Positions 12,501-27,500 of a stretch of DNA of 64,000 nt are shown piece by piece. Where the stretch lies: NCBI RefSeq assembly GCF_032854445.1, contig NC_088296.1, positions 9,460,706 through 9,524,705 on the forward strand, in the 5' to 3' direction. The notes beneath the pieces are model-generated. The model was not told the origin of the DNA. It saw only the letters and a program-made list of their open reading frames with translations, and did no database searches. The translations under genes and the position numbers were made by a program. The first letter of the stretch is position 1; the number at the start of each line of letters is the position of its first letter. Origin of the DNA: Liolophura sinensis (Eukaryota > Mollusca > Polyplacophora > Chitonida > Chitonidae).

Positions 12501-15500
12501 ATGAACAAAACCAGCACACTCCGTTATACACGTGTCGGAAAGATAGGCGGCTGTAATGGAGAATAAGTCATCCTAGGTGAGTCATACTTTTGTAAAGTAA
12601 AAAAGACAGGAAGAGATAGTACAAATGCTACACAAAATTCCATCCATTACCTTTTTATATTTTGCTGAGTTTTGTTTTAATTTGGTGATCTTTTACGCCG
12701 TACTGAACAATATGTTACATTCATCAGGTTGCCAGGGACCCACTGGACTGAAATCGGGCGTATCCAGATGGTGACACACGACCATTTGTACGCTTATTGC
12801 AGCACCCCACCTATGTTTGGAGAGGAAACCAGCAAAAGCTGAACTTATATTGACTCATTGGTGACACACTCTAAGTCACTGTTCTCCACTTCAATCCTAA
12901 CAACTGGGATACGGAGAACACCATATACACAGTAAACACAGAAGTAAATTTCTAACAATCTAAAGAAAAACAATTAATATTTTAACAAAATCAGTTTATA
13001 CAATACAAAAAAATTAGCAATGACCTCTTTCACATCCGGCCAATCGGTAGACGCTACAAATCCTTCGTTACAGATACACAATAGTCCGTCAGGATAACGA
13101 ACACGGCAGGAGGCCTGAGCAGGGCATTGGCTATTTGAACTGCAAGTTGATAAAATTCCAAGGAATGCAGCTGTACTGGTTGTAGAAGGTGGTGGTCTTG
13201 AAGATGGACACAGTAGGCGCTGGTGTTGTTGTTGTTCGTGGTGCCATTGTTGTAGTAGTGGTTAATGGAACTGATCCATCTGAAATAGCATATACATCTT
13301 TTGTACTTAACTTGTTTTGCCGTAAAGACCAAAACAACCAACTGTGCCATGATTCATCATATATATTCTATGCATATATAATTTCTATTTCGGTTAATAA
13401 TAAAATAGTGTTACAATATTTCATGGGCTTTTCTTTCCTTATGTTAATGTTGTATAAATACAATGGGGTCATTTCTTACAAGTAACCTGCAGTGTTCAAC
13501 ATTTTCCCCCACTAATCCATAGTTTATATTACCAACCCAACAGAAAAAGTGTAAGAATCGACGGGAAAAGACCACATTGTGACCACAAATTTAATACAGT
13601 TTTCCACAGTTTTTAGCACGATAAAGACAATCGTTTACAACAAAATCGATGAATTATTGTTATTACAGAAAGAAATTTTCAAGTTTTTTTCCGTGTCTTT
13701 CAAACATCTCTGCATAGGTTTGCTAATTTAAAAAAAAAACATACTTAGAGTGTAAGTGCTGGATATGCACTCTGCTTCAGGGTTGTTGAAGGCCCGAATT
13801 TCCTCCGTAGTCATACGTCTTAAGTTCGGCATACACGTGCAAACTCCGCTCACACATTCTTGCTCTCTTTCAAATACACAACCATCTCCGCATGGCTCTC
13901 CTAATAGACCTCTTCCCGGTAAAATGCAGTTTTGGTTGTCCGCAGCTGATACATAACCCGGCAAACAAGCGCACCGGCCAGAGACAGCGTTGCACACCAT
14001 GAACAAACCAGCACACTCCGTTATACACGTGTCGGAAAGATAGGCGGCTGTAATGGAGAATAGTCATCCTAGGTGAGTCATACTTATGTAAAGTAAAAAA
14101 GACAGGAAGAGATAGTACAAATGCCTACACAAAATTCCATCCATACCTTTTTATATTTTGCTGTGTTTTGTTTTAATTTGGTGATCTTTTACGCCGTACT
14201 GAACAATATGTTACATTCATCAAGGTTGCCAGGGACCCACTGACTGAAATCGGGCGTATCCAGATGGAAACACACGACCATTTGTACGCTTATTGCAGAC
14301 ACCCCACCTATGTTTGGAGAGGAAACCAGCAAAAGGCTGAACTTATATTGACTCCATTGGTGACACACTTCTAAGTCACTGTTCTCCACTTCAATCCTAA
14401 CAACTGGGATACGGAGAACACCATATACACAGTAAACACAGAAGTAAATTTCTAACAATCTAAAGAAAACAATTAATATTTTAACAAAATCAGTTTATAC
14501 AATACAAAAAAAATTAGCAATGACCTCTTTCACATCCGGCCAAATCGGTAGACGCTACAAATCCTTCGTTACAGATACACAATAGTCCGTCAGGATAACG
14601 AACACGGCAGGAGGCCTGAGCAGGGCATTGGCTATTTGAACTGCAAGTTGATAAAATTCCAAGGAATGCAGCTGTACTGGTTGTAGTAGGTGGTGGTCTT
14701 GAAGATGACACAGTAGGCGCTGGTGTTGTTGTTGTTCGTGGTGCCATTGTTGTAGTAGTGGTTAATGGAACTGATCCATCTGAAATAGCATATACATCTT
14801 TTGTACTTAACTTGTTTTGCCGTAAAGACCAAAACAACCAACTGTGCCATGATTCATCATATATATTCTATGCATATATAATTTCTATTTCGGTTAATAA
14901 TAAAATAGTGTTACAATATTTCATGGGCTTTTCTTTCCTTATGTTAATGTTGTATAAATACAATGGGGTCATTTCTTACAAGTAACCTGCAGTGTTCAAC
15001 ATTTTCCCCCACTAATCCATAGTTTATATTACCAACCCAACAGAAAAAGTGTAAGAATCGACGGGAAAAGACCACATTGTGACCACAAATTTAATACAGT
15101 TTTCCACAGTTTTTAGCACGATAAAGACAATCGTTTACAACAAAATCGATAAATTATTGTTATTACAGAAAGAAATTTTCAAGTTTTTTTCCGTGTCTTT
15201 CAAACATCTCTGCATAGGTTTGCTAATTTAAAAAAAAAAACATACTTAGAGTGTAAGTGCTGGATATGCACTCTGCTTCAGGGTTGTTGAAGGCCCGAAT
15301 TTCCTCCGTAGTCATACGTCTTAAGTTCGGCATACACGTGCAAACTCCGCTCACACATTCTTGCTCTCTTTCAAATACACAACCATCTCCGCATGGCTCT
15401 CCTAATAGACCTCTTCCCGGTAAAATGCAGTTTTGGTTGTCCGCAGCTGATACATAACCCGGCAAACAAGCGCACCGGCCAGAGACAGCGTTGCACACCA

Positions 15501-18500
15501 TGAACAAACCAGCACACTCCGTTATACACGTGTCGGAAAGATAGGCGGCTGTAATGGAGAATAGTCATCCTAGGTGAGTCATACTTATGTAAAGTAAAAA
15601 AGACAGGAAGAGATAGTACAAATGCCTACACAAAATTCCATCCATACCTTTTTATATTTTGCTGTGTTTTGTTTTAATTTGGTGATCTTTTACGCCGTAC
15701 TGAACAATATGTTACATTCATCAAGGTTGCCAGGGACCCACTGACTGAAATCGGGCGTATCCAGATGGAAACACACGACCATTTGTACGCTTATTGCAGA
15801 CACCCCACCTATGTTTGGAGAGGAAACCAGCAAAAGGCTGAACTTATATTGACTCCATTGGTGACACACTTCTAAGTCACTGTTCTCCACTTCAATCCTA
15901 ACAACTGGGATACGGAGAACACCATATACACAGTAAACACAGAAGTAAATTTTTAACAATCTAAAGAAAACAATTAATATTTTAACAAAATCAGTTTATA
16001 CAATACAAAAAAAATTAGCAATGACCTCTTTCACATCCGGCCAAATCGGTAGACGCTACAAATCCTTCGTTACAGATACACAATAGTCCGTCAGGATAAC
16101 GAACACGGCAGGAGGCCTGAGCAGGGCATTGGCTATTTGAACTGCAAGTTGATAAAATTCCAAGGAATGCAGCTGTACTGGTTGTAGTAGGTGGTGGTCT
16201 TGAAGATGACACAGTAGGCGCTGGTGTTGTTGTTGTTCGTGGTGCCATTGTTGTAGTAGTGGTTAATGGAACTGATCCATCTGAAATAGCATATACATCT
16301 TTTGTACTTAACTTGTTTTGCCGTAAAGACCAAAACAACCAACTGTGCCATGATTCATCATATATATTCTATGCATATATAATTTCTATTTCGGTTAATA
16401 ATAAAATAGTGTTACAATATTTCATGGGCTTTTCTTTCCTTATGTTAATGTTGTATAAATACAATGGGGTCATTTCTTACAAGTAACCTGCAGTGTTCAA
16501 CATTTTCCCCCACTAATCCATAGTTTATATTACCAACCCAACAGAAAAAGTGTAAGAATCGACGGGAAAAGACCACATTGTGACCACAAATTTAATACAG
16601 TTTTCCACAGTTTTTAGCACGATAAAGACAATCGTTTACAACAAAATCGATAAATTATTGTTATTACAGAAAGAAATTTTCAAGTTTTTTTCCGTGTCTT
16701 TCAAACATCTCTGCATAGGTTTGCTAATTTAAAAAAAAAAACATACTTAGAGTGTAAGTGCTGGATATGCACTCTGCTTCAGGGTTGTTGAAGGCCCGAA
16801 TTTCCTCCGTAGTCATACGTCTTAAGTTCGGCATACACGTGCAAACTCCGCTCACACATTCTTGCTCTCTTTCAAATACACAACCATCTCCGCATGGCTC
16901 TCCTAATAGACCTCTTCCCGGTAAAATGCAGTTTTGGTTGTCCGCAGCTGATACATAACCCGGCAAACACGCGCACCGGCCAGAGACAGCGTTGCACACC
17001 ATGAACAAACCAGCACACTCCGTTATACACGTGTCGGAAAGATAGGCGGCTGTAATGGAGAATAGTCATCCTAGGTGAGTCATACTTATGTAAAGTAAAA
17101 AAGACAGGAAGAGATAGTACAAATGCCTACACAAAATTCCATCCATACATTTTTATATTTTGCTGAGTTTTGTTTTTATTTGGTGATCTTTTACGCCGTA
17201 CTGAACAATATGTTACATTCATCAAGGTTGCCAGGGACCCACTGACTGAAATCGGGCGTATCCAGATGGAAACACACGACCATTTGTACGCTTATTGCAG
17301 ACACCCCACCTATGTTTGGAGAGGAAACCAGCAAAAGGCTGAACTTATATTGACTCCATTGGTGACACACTTCTAAGTCACTGTTCTCCACTTCAATCCT
17401 AACAACTGGGATACGGAGAACACCATATACACAGTAAACACAGAAGCAAATTTCTAACAATCTAAAGAAAACAATTAATATTTTAACAAAATCAGTTTAT
17501 ACAACACAAAAAAAATTAGCAATGACCTCTTTCACATCCGGCCAAATCGGTAGACGCTACAAATCCTTCGTTACAGATACACAATAGTCCGTCAGGATAA
17601 CGAACACGGCAGGAGGCCTGAGCAGGGCATTGGCTATTTGAACTGCAAGTTGATAAAATTCCAAGGAATGCAGCTGTACTGGTTGTAGTAGGTGGTGGTC
17701 TTGAAGATGACACAGTAGGCGCTGGTGTTGTTGTTGTTCGTGGTGCCATTGTTGTAGTAGTGGTTAATGGAACTGATCCATCTGAAATAGCATATACATC
17801 TTTTGTACTTAACTTGTTTTGCCGTAAAGACCAAAACAACCAACTGTGCCATGATTCATCATATATATTCTATGCATATATAATTTCTATTTCGGTTAAT
17901 AATAAAATAGTGTTACAATATTTCATGGGCTTTTCTTTCCTTATGTTAATGTTGTATAAATACAATGGGGTCATTTCTTACAAGTAACCTGCAGTGTTCA
18001 ACATTTTCCCCCACTAATCCATAGTTTATATTACCAACCCAACAGAAAAAGTGTAAGAATCGACGGGAAAAGACCACATTGTGAGCACAAATTTAATACA
18101 GTTTTCCACAGTTTTTAGCACGATAAAGACAATCGTTTACAACAAAATCGATAAATTATTGTTATTACAGAAAGAAATTTTCAAGTTTTTTTCCGTGTCT
18201 TTCAAACATCTCTGCATAGGTTTGCTAATTTAAAAAAAAAACATACTTAGAGTGTAAGTGCTGGATATGCACTCTGCTTCAGGGTTGTTGAAGGCCCGAA
18301 TTTCCTCCGTAGTCATACGTCTTAAGTTCGGCATACACGTGCAAACTCCGCTCACACATTCTTGCTCTCTTTCAAATACACAACCATCTCCGCATGGCTC
18401 TCCTAATAGACCTCTTCCCGGTAAAATGCAGTTTTGGTTGTCCGCAGCTGATACATAACCCGGCAAACACGCGCACCGGCCAGAGACAGCGTTGCACACC

Positions 18501-21500
18501 ATGAACAAACCAGCACACTCCGTTATACACGTGTCGGAAAGATAGGCGGCTGTAATGGAGAATAGTCATCCTAGGTGAGTCATACTTATGTAAAGTAAAA
18601 AAGACAGGAAGAGATAGTACAAATGCCTACACAAAATTCCATCCATACCTTTTTATATTTTGCTGAGTTTTGTTTTAATTTGGTGATCTTTTACGCCGTA
18701 CTGAACAATATGTTACATTCATCAAGGTTGCCAGGGACCCACTGACTGAAATCGGGCGTATCCAGATGGTGACACACGACCATTTGTACGCTTATTGCAG
18801 ACACCCCACCTATGTTTGGAGAGGAAACCAGCAAAAGGCTGAACTTATATTGACTCCATTGGTGACACACTTCTAAGTCACTGTTCTCCACTTCAATCCT
18901 AACAACTGGGATACGGAGAACACCATATACACAGTAAACACAGAAGTAAATTTCTAACAATCTAAAGAAAACAATTAATATTTTAACAAAATCAGTTTAT
19001 ACAATACAAAAAAAATTAGCAATGACCTCTTTCACATCCGGCCAAATCGGTAGACGCTACAAATCCTTCGTTACAGATACACAATAGTCCGTCAGGATAA
19101 CGAACACGGCAGGAGGCCTGAGCAGGGCATTGGCTATTTGAACTGCAAGTTGATAAAATTCCAAGGAATGCAGCTGTACTGGTTGTAGTAGGTGGTGGTC
19201 TTGAAGATGACACAGTAGGCGCTGGTGTTGTTGTTGTTCGTGGTGCCATTGTTGTAGTAGTGGTTAATGGAACTGATCCATCTGAAATAGCATATACATC
19301 TTTTGTACTTAACTTGTTTTGCCGTAAAGACCAAAACAACCAACTGTGCCATGATTCATCATATATATTCTATGCATATATAATTTCTATTTCGGTTAAT
19401 AATAAAATAGTGTTACAATATTTCATGGGCTTTTCTTTCCTTATGTTAATGTTGTATAAATACAATGGGGTCATTTCTTACAAGTAACCTGCAGTGTTCA
19501 ACATTTTCCCCCACTAATCCATAGTTTATATTACCAACCCAACAGAAAAAGTGTAAGAATCGACGGGAAAAGACCACATTGTGAGCACAAATTTAATACA
19601 GTTTTCCACAGTTTTTAGCACGATAAAGACAATCGTTTACAACAAAATCGATAAATTATTGTTATTACAGAAAGAAATTTTCAAGTTTTTTTCCGTGTCT
19701 TTCAAACATCTCTGCATAGGTTTGCTAATTTAAAAAAAAAACATACTTAGAGTGTAAGTGCTGGATATGCACTCTGCTTCAGGGTTGTTGAAGGCCCGAA
19801 TTTCCTCCGTAGTCATACGTCTTAAGTTCGGCATACACGTGCAAACTCCGCTCACACATTCTTGCTCTCTTTCAAATACACAACCATCTCCGCATGGCTC
19901 TCCTAATAGACCTCTTCCCGGTAAAATGCAGTTTTGGTTGTCCGCAGCTGATACATAACCCGGCAAACAAGCGCACCGGCCAGAGACAGCGTTGCACACC
20001 ATGAACAAACCAGCACACTCCGTTATACACGTGTCGGAAAGATAGGCGGCTGTAATGGAGAATAGTCATCCTAGGTGAGTCATACTTATGTAAAGTAAAA
20101 AAGACAGGAAGAGATAGTACAAATGCCTACACAAAATTCCATCCATACCTTTTTATATTTTGCTGAGTTTTGTTTTAATTTGGTGATCTTTTACGCCGTA
20201 CTGAACAATATGTTACATTCATCAAGGTTGCCAGGGACCCACTGACTGAAATCGGGCGTATCCAGATGGAAACACACGACCATTTGTACGCTTATTGCAG
20301 ACACCCCACCTATGTTTGGAGAGGAAACCAGCAAAAGGCTGAACTTATATTGACTCCATTGGTGACACACTTCTAAGTCACTGTTCTCCACTTCAATCCT
20401 AACAACTGGGATACGGAGAACACCATATACACAGTAAACACAGAAGTAAATTTCTAACAATCTAAAGAAAACAATTAATATTTTAACAAAATCAGTTTAT
20501 ACAATACAAAAAAAATTAGCAATGACCTCTTTCACATCCGGCCAAATCGGTAGACGCTACAAATCCTTCGTTACAGATACACAATAGTCCGTCAGGATAA
20601 CGAACACGGCAGGAGGCCTGAGCAGGGCATTGGCTATTTGAACTGCAAGTTGATAAAATTCCAAGGAATGCAGCTGTACTGGTTGTAGTAGGTGGTGGTC
20701 TTGAAGATGACACAGTAGGCGCTGGTGTTGTTGTTGTTCGTGGTGCCATTGTTGTAGTAGTGGTTAATGGAACTGATCCATCTGAAATAGCATATACATC
20801 TTTTGTACTTAACTTGTTTTGCCGTAAAGACCAAAACAACCAACTGTGCCATGATTCATCATATATATTCTATGCATATATAATTTCTATTTCGGTTAAT
20901 AATAAAATAGTGTTACAATATTTCATGGGCTTTTCTTTCCTTATGTTAATGTTGTATAAATACAATGGGGTCATTTCTTACAAGTAACCTGCAGTGTTCA
21001 ACATTTTCCCCCACTAATCCATAGTTTATATTACCAACCCAACAGAAAAAGTGTAAGAATCGACGGGAAAAGACCACATTGTGACCACAAATTTAATACA
21101 GTTTTCCACAGTTTTTAGCACGATAAAGACAATCGTTTACAACAAAATCGATAAATTATTGTTATTACAGAAAGAAATTTTCAAGTTTTTTTCCGTGTCT
21201 TTCAAACATCTCTGCATAGGTTTGCTAATTTAAAAAAAAAACATACTTAGAGTGTAAGTGCTGGATATGCACTCTGCTTCAGGGTTGTTGAAGGCCCGAA
21301 TTTCCTCCGTAGTCATACGTCTTAAGTTCGGCATACACGTGCAAACTCCGCTCACACATTCTTGCTCTCTTTCAAATACACAACCATCTCCGCATGGCTC
21401 TCCTAATAGACCTCTTCCCGGTAAAATGCAGTTTTGGTTGTCCGCAGCTGATACATAACCCGGCAAACAAGCGCACCGGCCAGAGACAGCGTTGCACACC

Positions 21501-24500
21501 ATGAACAAACCAGCACACTCCGTTATACACGTGTCGGAAAGATAGGCGGCTGTAATGGAGAATAGTCATCCTAGGTGAGTCATACTTATGTAAAGTAAAA
21601 AAGACAGGAAGAGATAGTACAAATGCCTACACAAAATTCCATCCATACCTTTTTATATTTTGCTGAGTTTTGTTTTAATTTGGTGATCTTTTACGCCGTA
21701 CTGAACAATATGTTACATTCATCAAGGTTGGCCAGGGACCCACTGACTGAAATCGGGCGTATCCAGATGGAAACACACGACCATTTGTACGCTTATTGCA
21801 GACACCCCACCTATGTTTGGAGAGGAAATCAGCAAAAGGCTGAACTTATATTGACTCCATTGGTGACACACTTCTAAGTCACTGTTCTCCACTTCAATCC
21901 TAACAACTGGGATACGCAGAACACCATATACACAGTAAACACAGAAGTAAATTTCTAACAATCTAAAGAAAACAATTAATATTTTAACAAAATCAGTTTA
22001 TACAATACAAAAAAAATTAGCAATGACCTCTTTCACATCCGGCCAAATCGGTAGACGCTACAAATCCTTCGTCACAGATACACAATAGTCCGTCAGGATA
22101 ACGAACACGGCAGGAGGCCTGAGCAGGGCATTGGCTATTTGAACTGCAAGTTGATAAAATTCCAAGGAATGCAGCTGTACTGGTTGTAGTAGGTGGTGGT
22201 CTTGAAGATGACACAGTAGGCGCTGGTGTTGTTGTTGTTCGTGGTGCCATTGTTGTAGTAGTGGTTAATGGAACTGATCCATCTGAAATAGCATATACAT
22301 CTTTTGTACTTAACTTGTTTTGCCGTAAAGACCAAAACAACCAACTGTGCCATGATTCATCATATATATTCTATGCATATATAATTTCTATTTCGGTTAA
22401 TAATAAAATAGTGTTACAATATTTCATGGGCTTTTCTTTCCTTATGTTAATGTTGTATAAATACAATGGGGTCATTTCTTACAAGTAACCTGCAGTGTTC
22501 AACATTTTCCCCCACTAATCCATAGTTTATATTACCAACCCAACAGAAAAAGTGTAAGAATCGACGGGAAAAGACCACATTGTGACCACAAATTTAATAC
22601 AGTTTTCCACAGTTTTTAGCACGATAAAGACAATCGTTTACAACAAAATCGATAAATTATTGTTATTACAGAAAGAAATTTTCAAGTTTTTTTCCGTGTC
22701 TTTCAAACATCTCTGCATAGGTTTGCTAATTTAAAAAAAAAACATACTTAGAGTGTAAGTGCTGGATATGCACTCTGCTTCAGGGTTGTTGAAGGCCCGA
22801 ATTTCCTCCGTAGTCATACGTCTTAAGTTCGGCATACACGTGCAAACTCCGCTCACACATTCTTGCTCTCTTTCAAATACACAACCATCTCCGCATGGCT
22901 CTCCTAATAGACCTCTTCCCGGTAAAATGCAGTTTTGGTTGTCCGCAGCTGATACATAACCCGGCAAACAAGCGCACCGGCCAGAGACAGCGTTGCACAC
23001 CATGAACAAACCAGCACACTCCGTTATACACGTGTCGGAAAGATAGGCGGCTGTAATGAAGAATAGTCATCCTAGGTGAGTCATACTTATGTAAAGTAAA
23101 AAAGACAGGAAGAGATAGTACAAATGCCTACACAAAATTCCATCCATACCTTTTTATATTTTGCTGAGTTTTGTTTTAATTTGGTGATCTTTTACGCCGT
23201 ACTGAACAATATGTTACATTCATCAAGGTTGCCAGGGACCCACTGACTGAAATCGGGCGTATCCAGATGGAAACACACGACCATTTGTACGCTTATTGCA
23301 GACACCCCACCTATGTTTGGAGAGGAAACCAGCAAAAGGCTGAACTTATATTGACTCCATTGGTGACACACTTCTAAGTCAGTGTTCTCCACTTCAGTCC
23401 TAACAACTGGGATACGGAGAACACCATATACACAGTAAACACAGAAGTAAATTTCTAACAATCTAAAGAAAACAATTAATATTTTAACAAAATCAGTTTA
23501 TACAATACAAAAAAAATTAGCAATGACCTCTTTCACATCCGGCCAAATCGGTAGACGCTACAAATCCTTCGTTACAGATACACAATAGTCCGTCAGGATA
23601 ACGAACACGGCAGGAGGCCTGAGCAGGGCATTGGCTATTTGAACTGCAAGTTGATAAAATTCCAAGGAATGCAGCTGTACTGGTTGTAGTAGGTGGTGGT
23701 CTTGAAGATGACACAGTAGGCGCTGGTGTTGTTGTTGTTCGTGGTGCCATTGTTGTAGTAGTGGTTAATGGAACTGATCCATCTGAAATAGCATATACAT
23801 CTTTTGTACTTAACTTGTTTTGCCGTAAAGACCAAAACAACCAACTGTGCCATGATTCATCATATATATTCTATGCATATATAATTTCTATTTCGGTTAA
23901 TAATAAAATAGTGTTACAATATTTCATGGGCTTTTCTTTCCTTATGTTAATGTTGTATAAATACAATGGGGTCATTTCTTACAAGTAACCTGCAGTGTTC
24001 AACATTTTCCCCCACTAATCCATAGTTTATATTACCAACCCAACAGAAAAAGTGTAAGAATCGACGGGAAAAGACCACATTGTGACCACAAATTTAATAC
24101 AGTTTTCCACAGTTTTTAGCACGATAAAGACAATCGTTTACAACAAAATCGATAAATTATTGTTATTACAGAAAGAAATTTTCAAGTTTTTTTCCGTGTC
24201 TTTCAAACATCTCTGCATAGGTTTGCTAATTTAAAAAAAAAAACATACTTAGAGTGTAAGTGCTGGATATGCACTCTGCTTCAGGGTTGTTGAAGGCCCG
24301 AATTTCCTCCGTAGTCATACGTCTTAAGTTCGGCATACACGTGCAAACTCCGCTCACACATTCTTGCTCTCTTTCAAATACACAACCATCTCCGCATGGC
24401 TCTCCTAATAGACCTCTTCCCGGTAAAATGCAGTTTTGGTTGTCCGCAGCTGATACATAACCCGGCAAACAAGCGCACCGGCCAGAGACAGCGTTGCACA

Positions 24501-27500
24501 CCATGAACAAACCAGCACACTCCGTTATACACGTGTCGGAAAGATAGGCGGCTGTAATGGAGAATAGTCATCCTAGGTGAGTCATACTTATGTAAAGTAA
24601 AAAAGACAGGAAGAGATAGTACAAATGCCTACACAAAATTCCATCCATACCTTTTTATATTTTGCTGAGTTTTGTTTTAATTTGGTGATCTTTTACGCCG
24701 TACTGAACAATATGTTACATTCATCAAGGTTGCCAGGGACCCACTGACTGAAATCGGGCGTATCCAGATGGAAACACACGACCATTTGTACGCTTATTGC
24801 AGACACCCCACCTATGTTTGGAGAGGAAACCAGCAAAAGGCTGAACTTATATTGACTCCATTGGTGACACACTTCTAAGTCACTGTTCTCCACTTCAATC
24901 CTAACAACTGGGATACGGAGAACACCATATACACAGTAAACACAGAAGTAAATTTCTAACAATCTAAAGAAAACAATTAATATTTTAACAAAATCAGTTT
25001 ATACAATACAAAAAAAATTAGCAATGACCTCTTTCACATCCGGCCAAATCGGTAGACGCTACAAATCCTTCGTTACAGATACACAATAGTCCGTCAGGAT
25101 AACGAACACGGCAGGAGGCCTGAGCAGGGCATTGGCTATTTGAACTGCAAGTTGATAAAATTCCAAGGAATGCAGCTGTACTGGTTGTAGTAGGTGGTGG
25201 TCTTGAAGATGACACAGTAGGCGCTGGTGTTGTTGTTGTTCGTGGTGCCATTGTTGTAGTAGTGGTTAATGGAACTGATCCATCTGAAATAGCATATACA
25301 TCTTTTGTACTTAACTTGTTTTGCCGTAAAGACCAAAACAACCAACTGTGCCATGATTCATCATATATATTCTATGCATATATAATTTCTATTTCGGTTA
25401 ATAATAAAATAGTGTTACAATATTTCATGGGCTTTTCTTTCCTTATGTTAATGTTGTATAAATACAATGGGGTCATTTCTTACAAGTAACCTGCAGTGTT
25501 CAACATTTTCCCCCACTAATCCATAGTTTATATTACCAACCCAACAGAAAAAGTGTAAGAATCGACGGGAAAAGACCACATTGTGAGCACAAATTTAATA
25601 CAGTTTTCCACAGTTTTTAGCACGATAAAGACAATCGTTTACAACAAAATCGATAAATTATTGTTATTACAGAAAGAAATTTTCAAGTTTTTTTCCGTGT
25701 CTTTCAAACATCTCTGCATAGGTTTGCTAATTTAAAAAAAAAACATACTTAGAGTGTAAGTGCTGGATATGCACTCTGCTTCAGGGTTGTTGAAGGCCCG
25801 AATTTCCTCCGTAGTCATACGTCTTAAGTTCGGCATACACGTGCAAACTCCGCTCACACATTCTTGCTCTCTTTCAAATACACAACCATCTCCGCATGGC
25901 TCTCCTAATAGACCTCTTCCCGGTAAAATGCAGTTTTGGTTGTCCGCAGCTGATACATAACCCGGCAAACAAGCGCACCGGCCAGAGACAGCGTTGCACA
26001 CCATGAACAAAACCAGCACACTCCGTTATACACGTGTCGGAAAGATAGGCGGCTGTAATGGAGAATAGTCATCCTAGGTGAGTCATACTTATGTAAAGTA
26101 AAAAAGACAGGAAGAGATAGTACAAATGCCTACACAAAATTCCATCCATACCTTTTTATATTTTGCTGAGTTTTGTTTTAATTTGGTGATCTTTTACGCC
26201 GTACTGAACAATATGTTACATTCATCCAAGGTTGCCAGGGACCCACTGACTGAAATCGGGCAAATCCAGATGGAAACACACGACCATTTGTAGGTTTCTC
26301 GCAGACACCCTACCTATGTTTGGAGAGGAAACCAGCAAAAGGCTGAACTTATATTGACTCCAATGGTGACACACTTCTAAGTAACTGTTCTGAACTTGAA
26401 TCCTATCAACTGGGATACGGAGAACACCATATACACAGTAAACACAGAAGTAAATTTCTAACAATCTAAAGAAAACAATTAATATTTTAACAAAATCAGT
26501 TTATACATTAGGAAAAAATTAGCAATGACCTCTTTCACATCCGACCAAATTGGTAGACGCCACAAATCCTTCGTTACAGATACACATTAGTCCGTCAGGA
26601 TAACGAAGACGGCAGGAGGCCTGAGCAGGACACTGGCTATTTGAACTGCAAGTTGAAAAAATTCCAAGGAATGCAGCTGTACTGGTTGTAGTAGGTTGTG
26701 GTCTTGGAGATGACACAGTAAGCACTGGTGTTGGTGTTGTTCGTGGTGCCATTGTTGTAGTAGTGGTTGCTGGAACTGATCCATCTGAAATAGCATATAC
26801 ATCTTTTGTACTTAACTTGTCTTGCCGTAAAGACCAAAACAACCAAATGTACCATGATTCATCATACATATTCTATGCATATATAATTTCTATTTCCGTT
26901 AATAATAAAATAGTGTTACAATATTTGCTGGGATTTTCTTTCCTTATGTTAATGTTGTATAAATACAATGGGGTCATTTCTTACAAGTAAACTGCGATGT
27001 TCAACATTTTCCCCCACTAATCCATAGTTTTTATTACCAACCCAACACATAAAGTGTAAGAATCGACGGGGGAAGATCAAATTGCAACTACAAATTCAAC
27101 ACAGTTTTCCACAGTTTTTAGCACGATAAAGACAATTGTTTACAACAAAATTGATAAATTATTGTTATTACAGACAGAAATTTTCAAGTTATTTTTCCGT
27201 GTCTTTCAAACATCTCTGCATAGGCTTGCTAATTTAAAAAAAAACATACCTAATGCGTAGGTGCTGGATATGCACTCTGCTTCGGGGTTGTTAAAGGCCC
27301 GAATTTCCTCCGTAGTCATACGTCTTAAGTTCGGCATACACGTGCAAACTCCGCTCACACATTCTTGCTCTCTTTCAAATACACAACCATCTCCGCATGC
27401 CTCTCCTAACAGACCTCTTCCCGGTAAAATGCAGTTTTGGTTGTCCGCAGCTGATACATAACCCTGCAAACACGCGCACCGGCCAGAGAGAGAGTTGCAC

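Larger units (their letters stand above)
8824..13210. other. Patch of dense single-base indels (probable unpolished assembly)
   Basis: Relative to flanking identical units I count roughly 40 one-base gains or losses, in exons and introns alike and often in short homopolymers, with very few substitutions. Units on either side have almost none. Confidence 0.75.
2500..26220 (-). repeat. Homogenised tandem array, about 16 units of 1,500-1,501 bp
   Basis: A exons recur at 2531, 4033, 5533, 7033, 8534 and so on to 25,029. Exons and introns alike are nearly identical, with only a few scattered substitutions per unit. The block is bounded by the mosaic unit 39 on the left and the chimeric unit 23 on the right. 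Confidence 0.9.

Noticed and set aside
2500-26220. CRISPR-like or bacterial repeat array
   Set aside because: The period is 1.5 kb with introns and spliced exons, without short direct repeats plus spacers; the DNA is eukaryotic.
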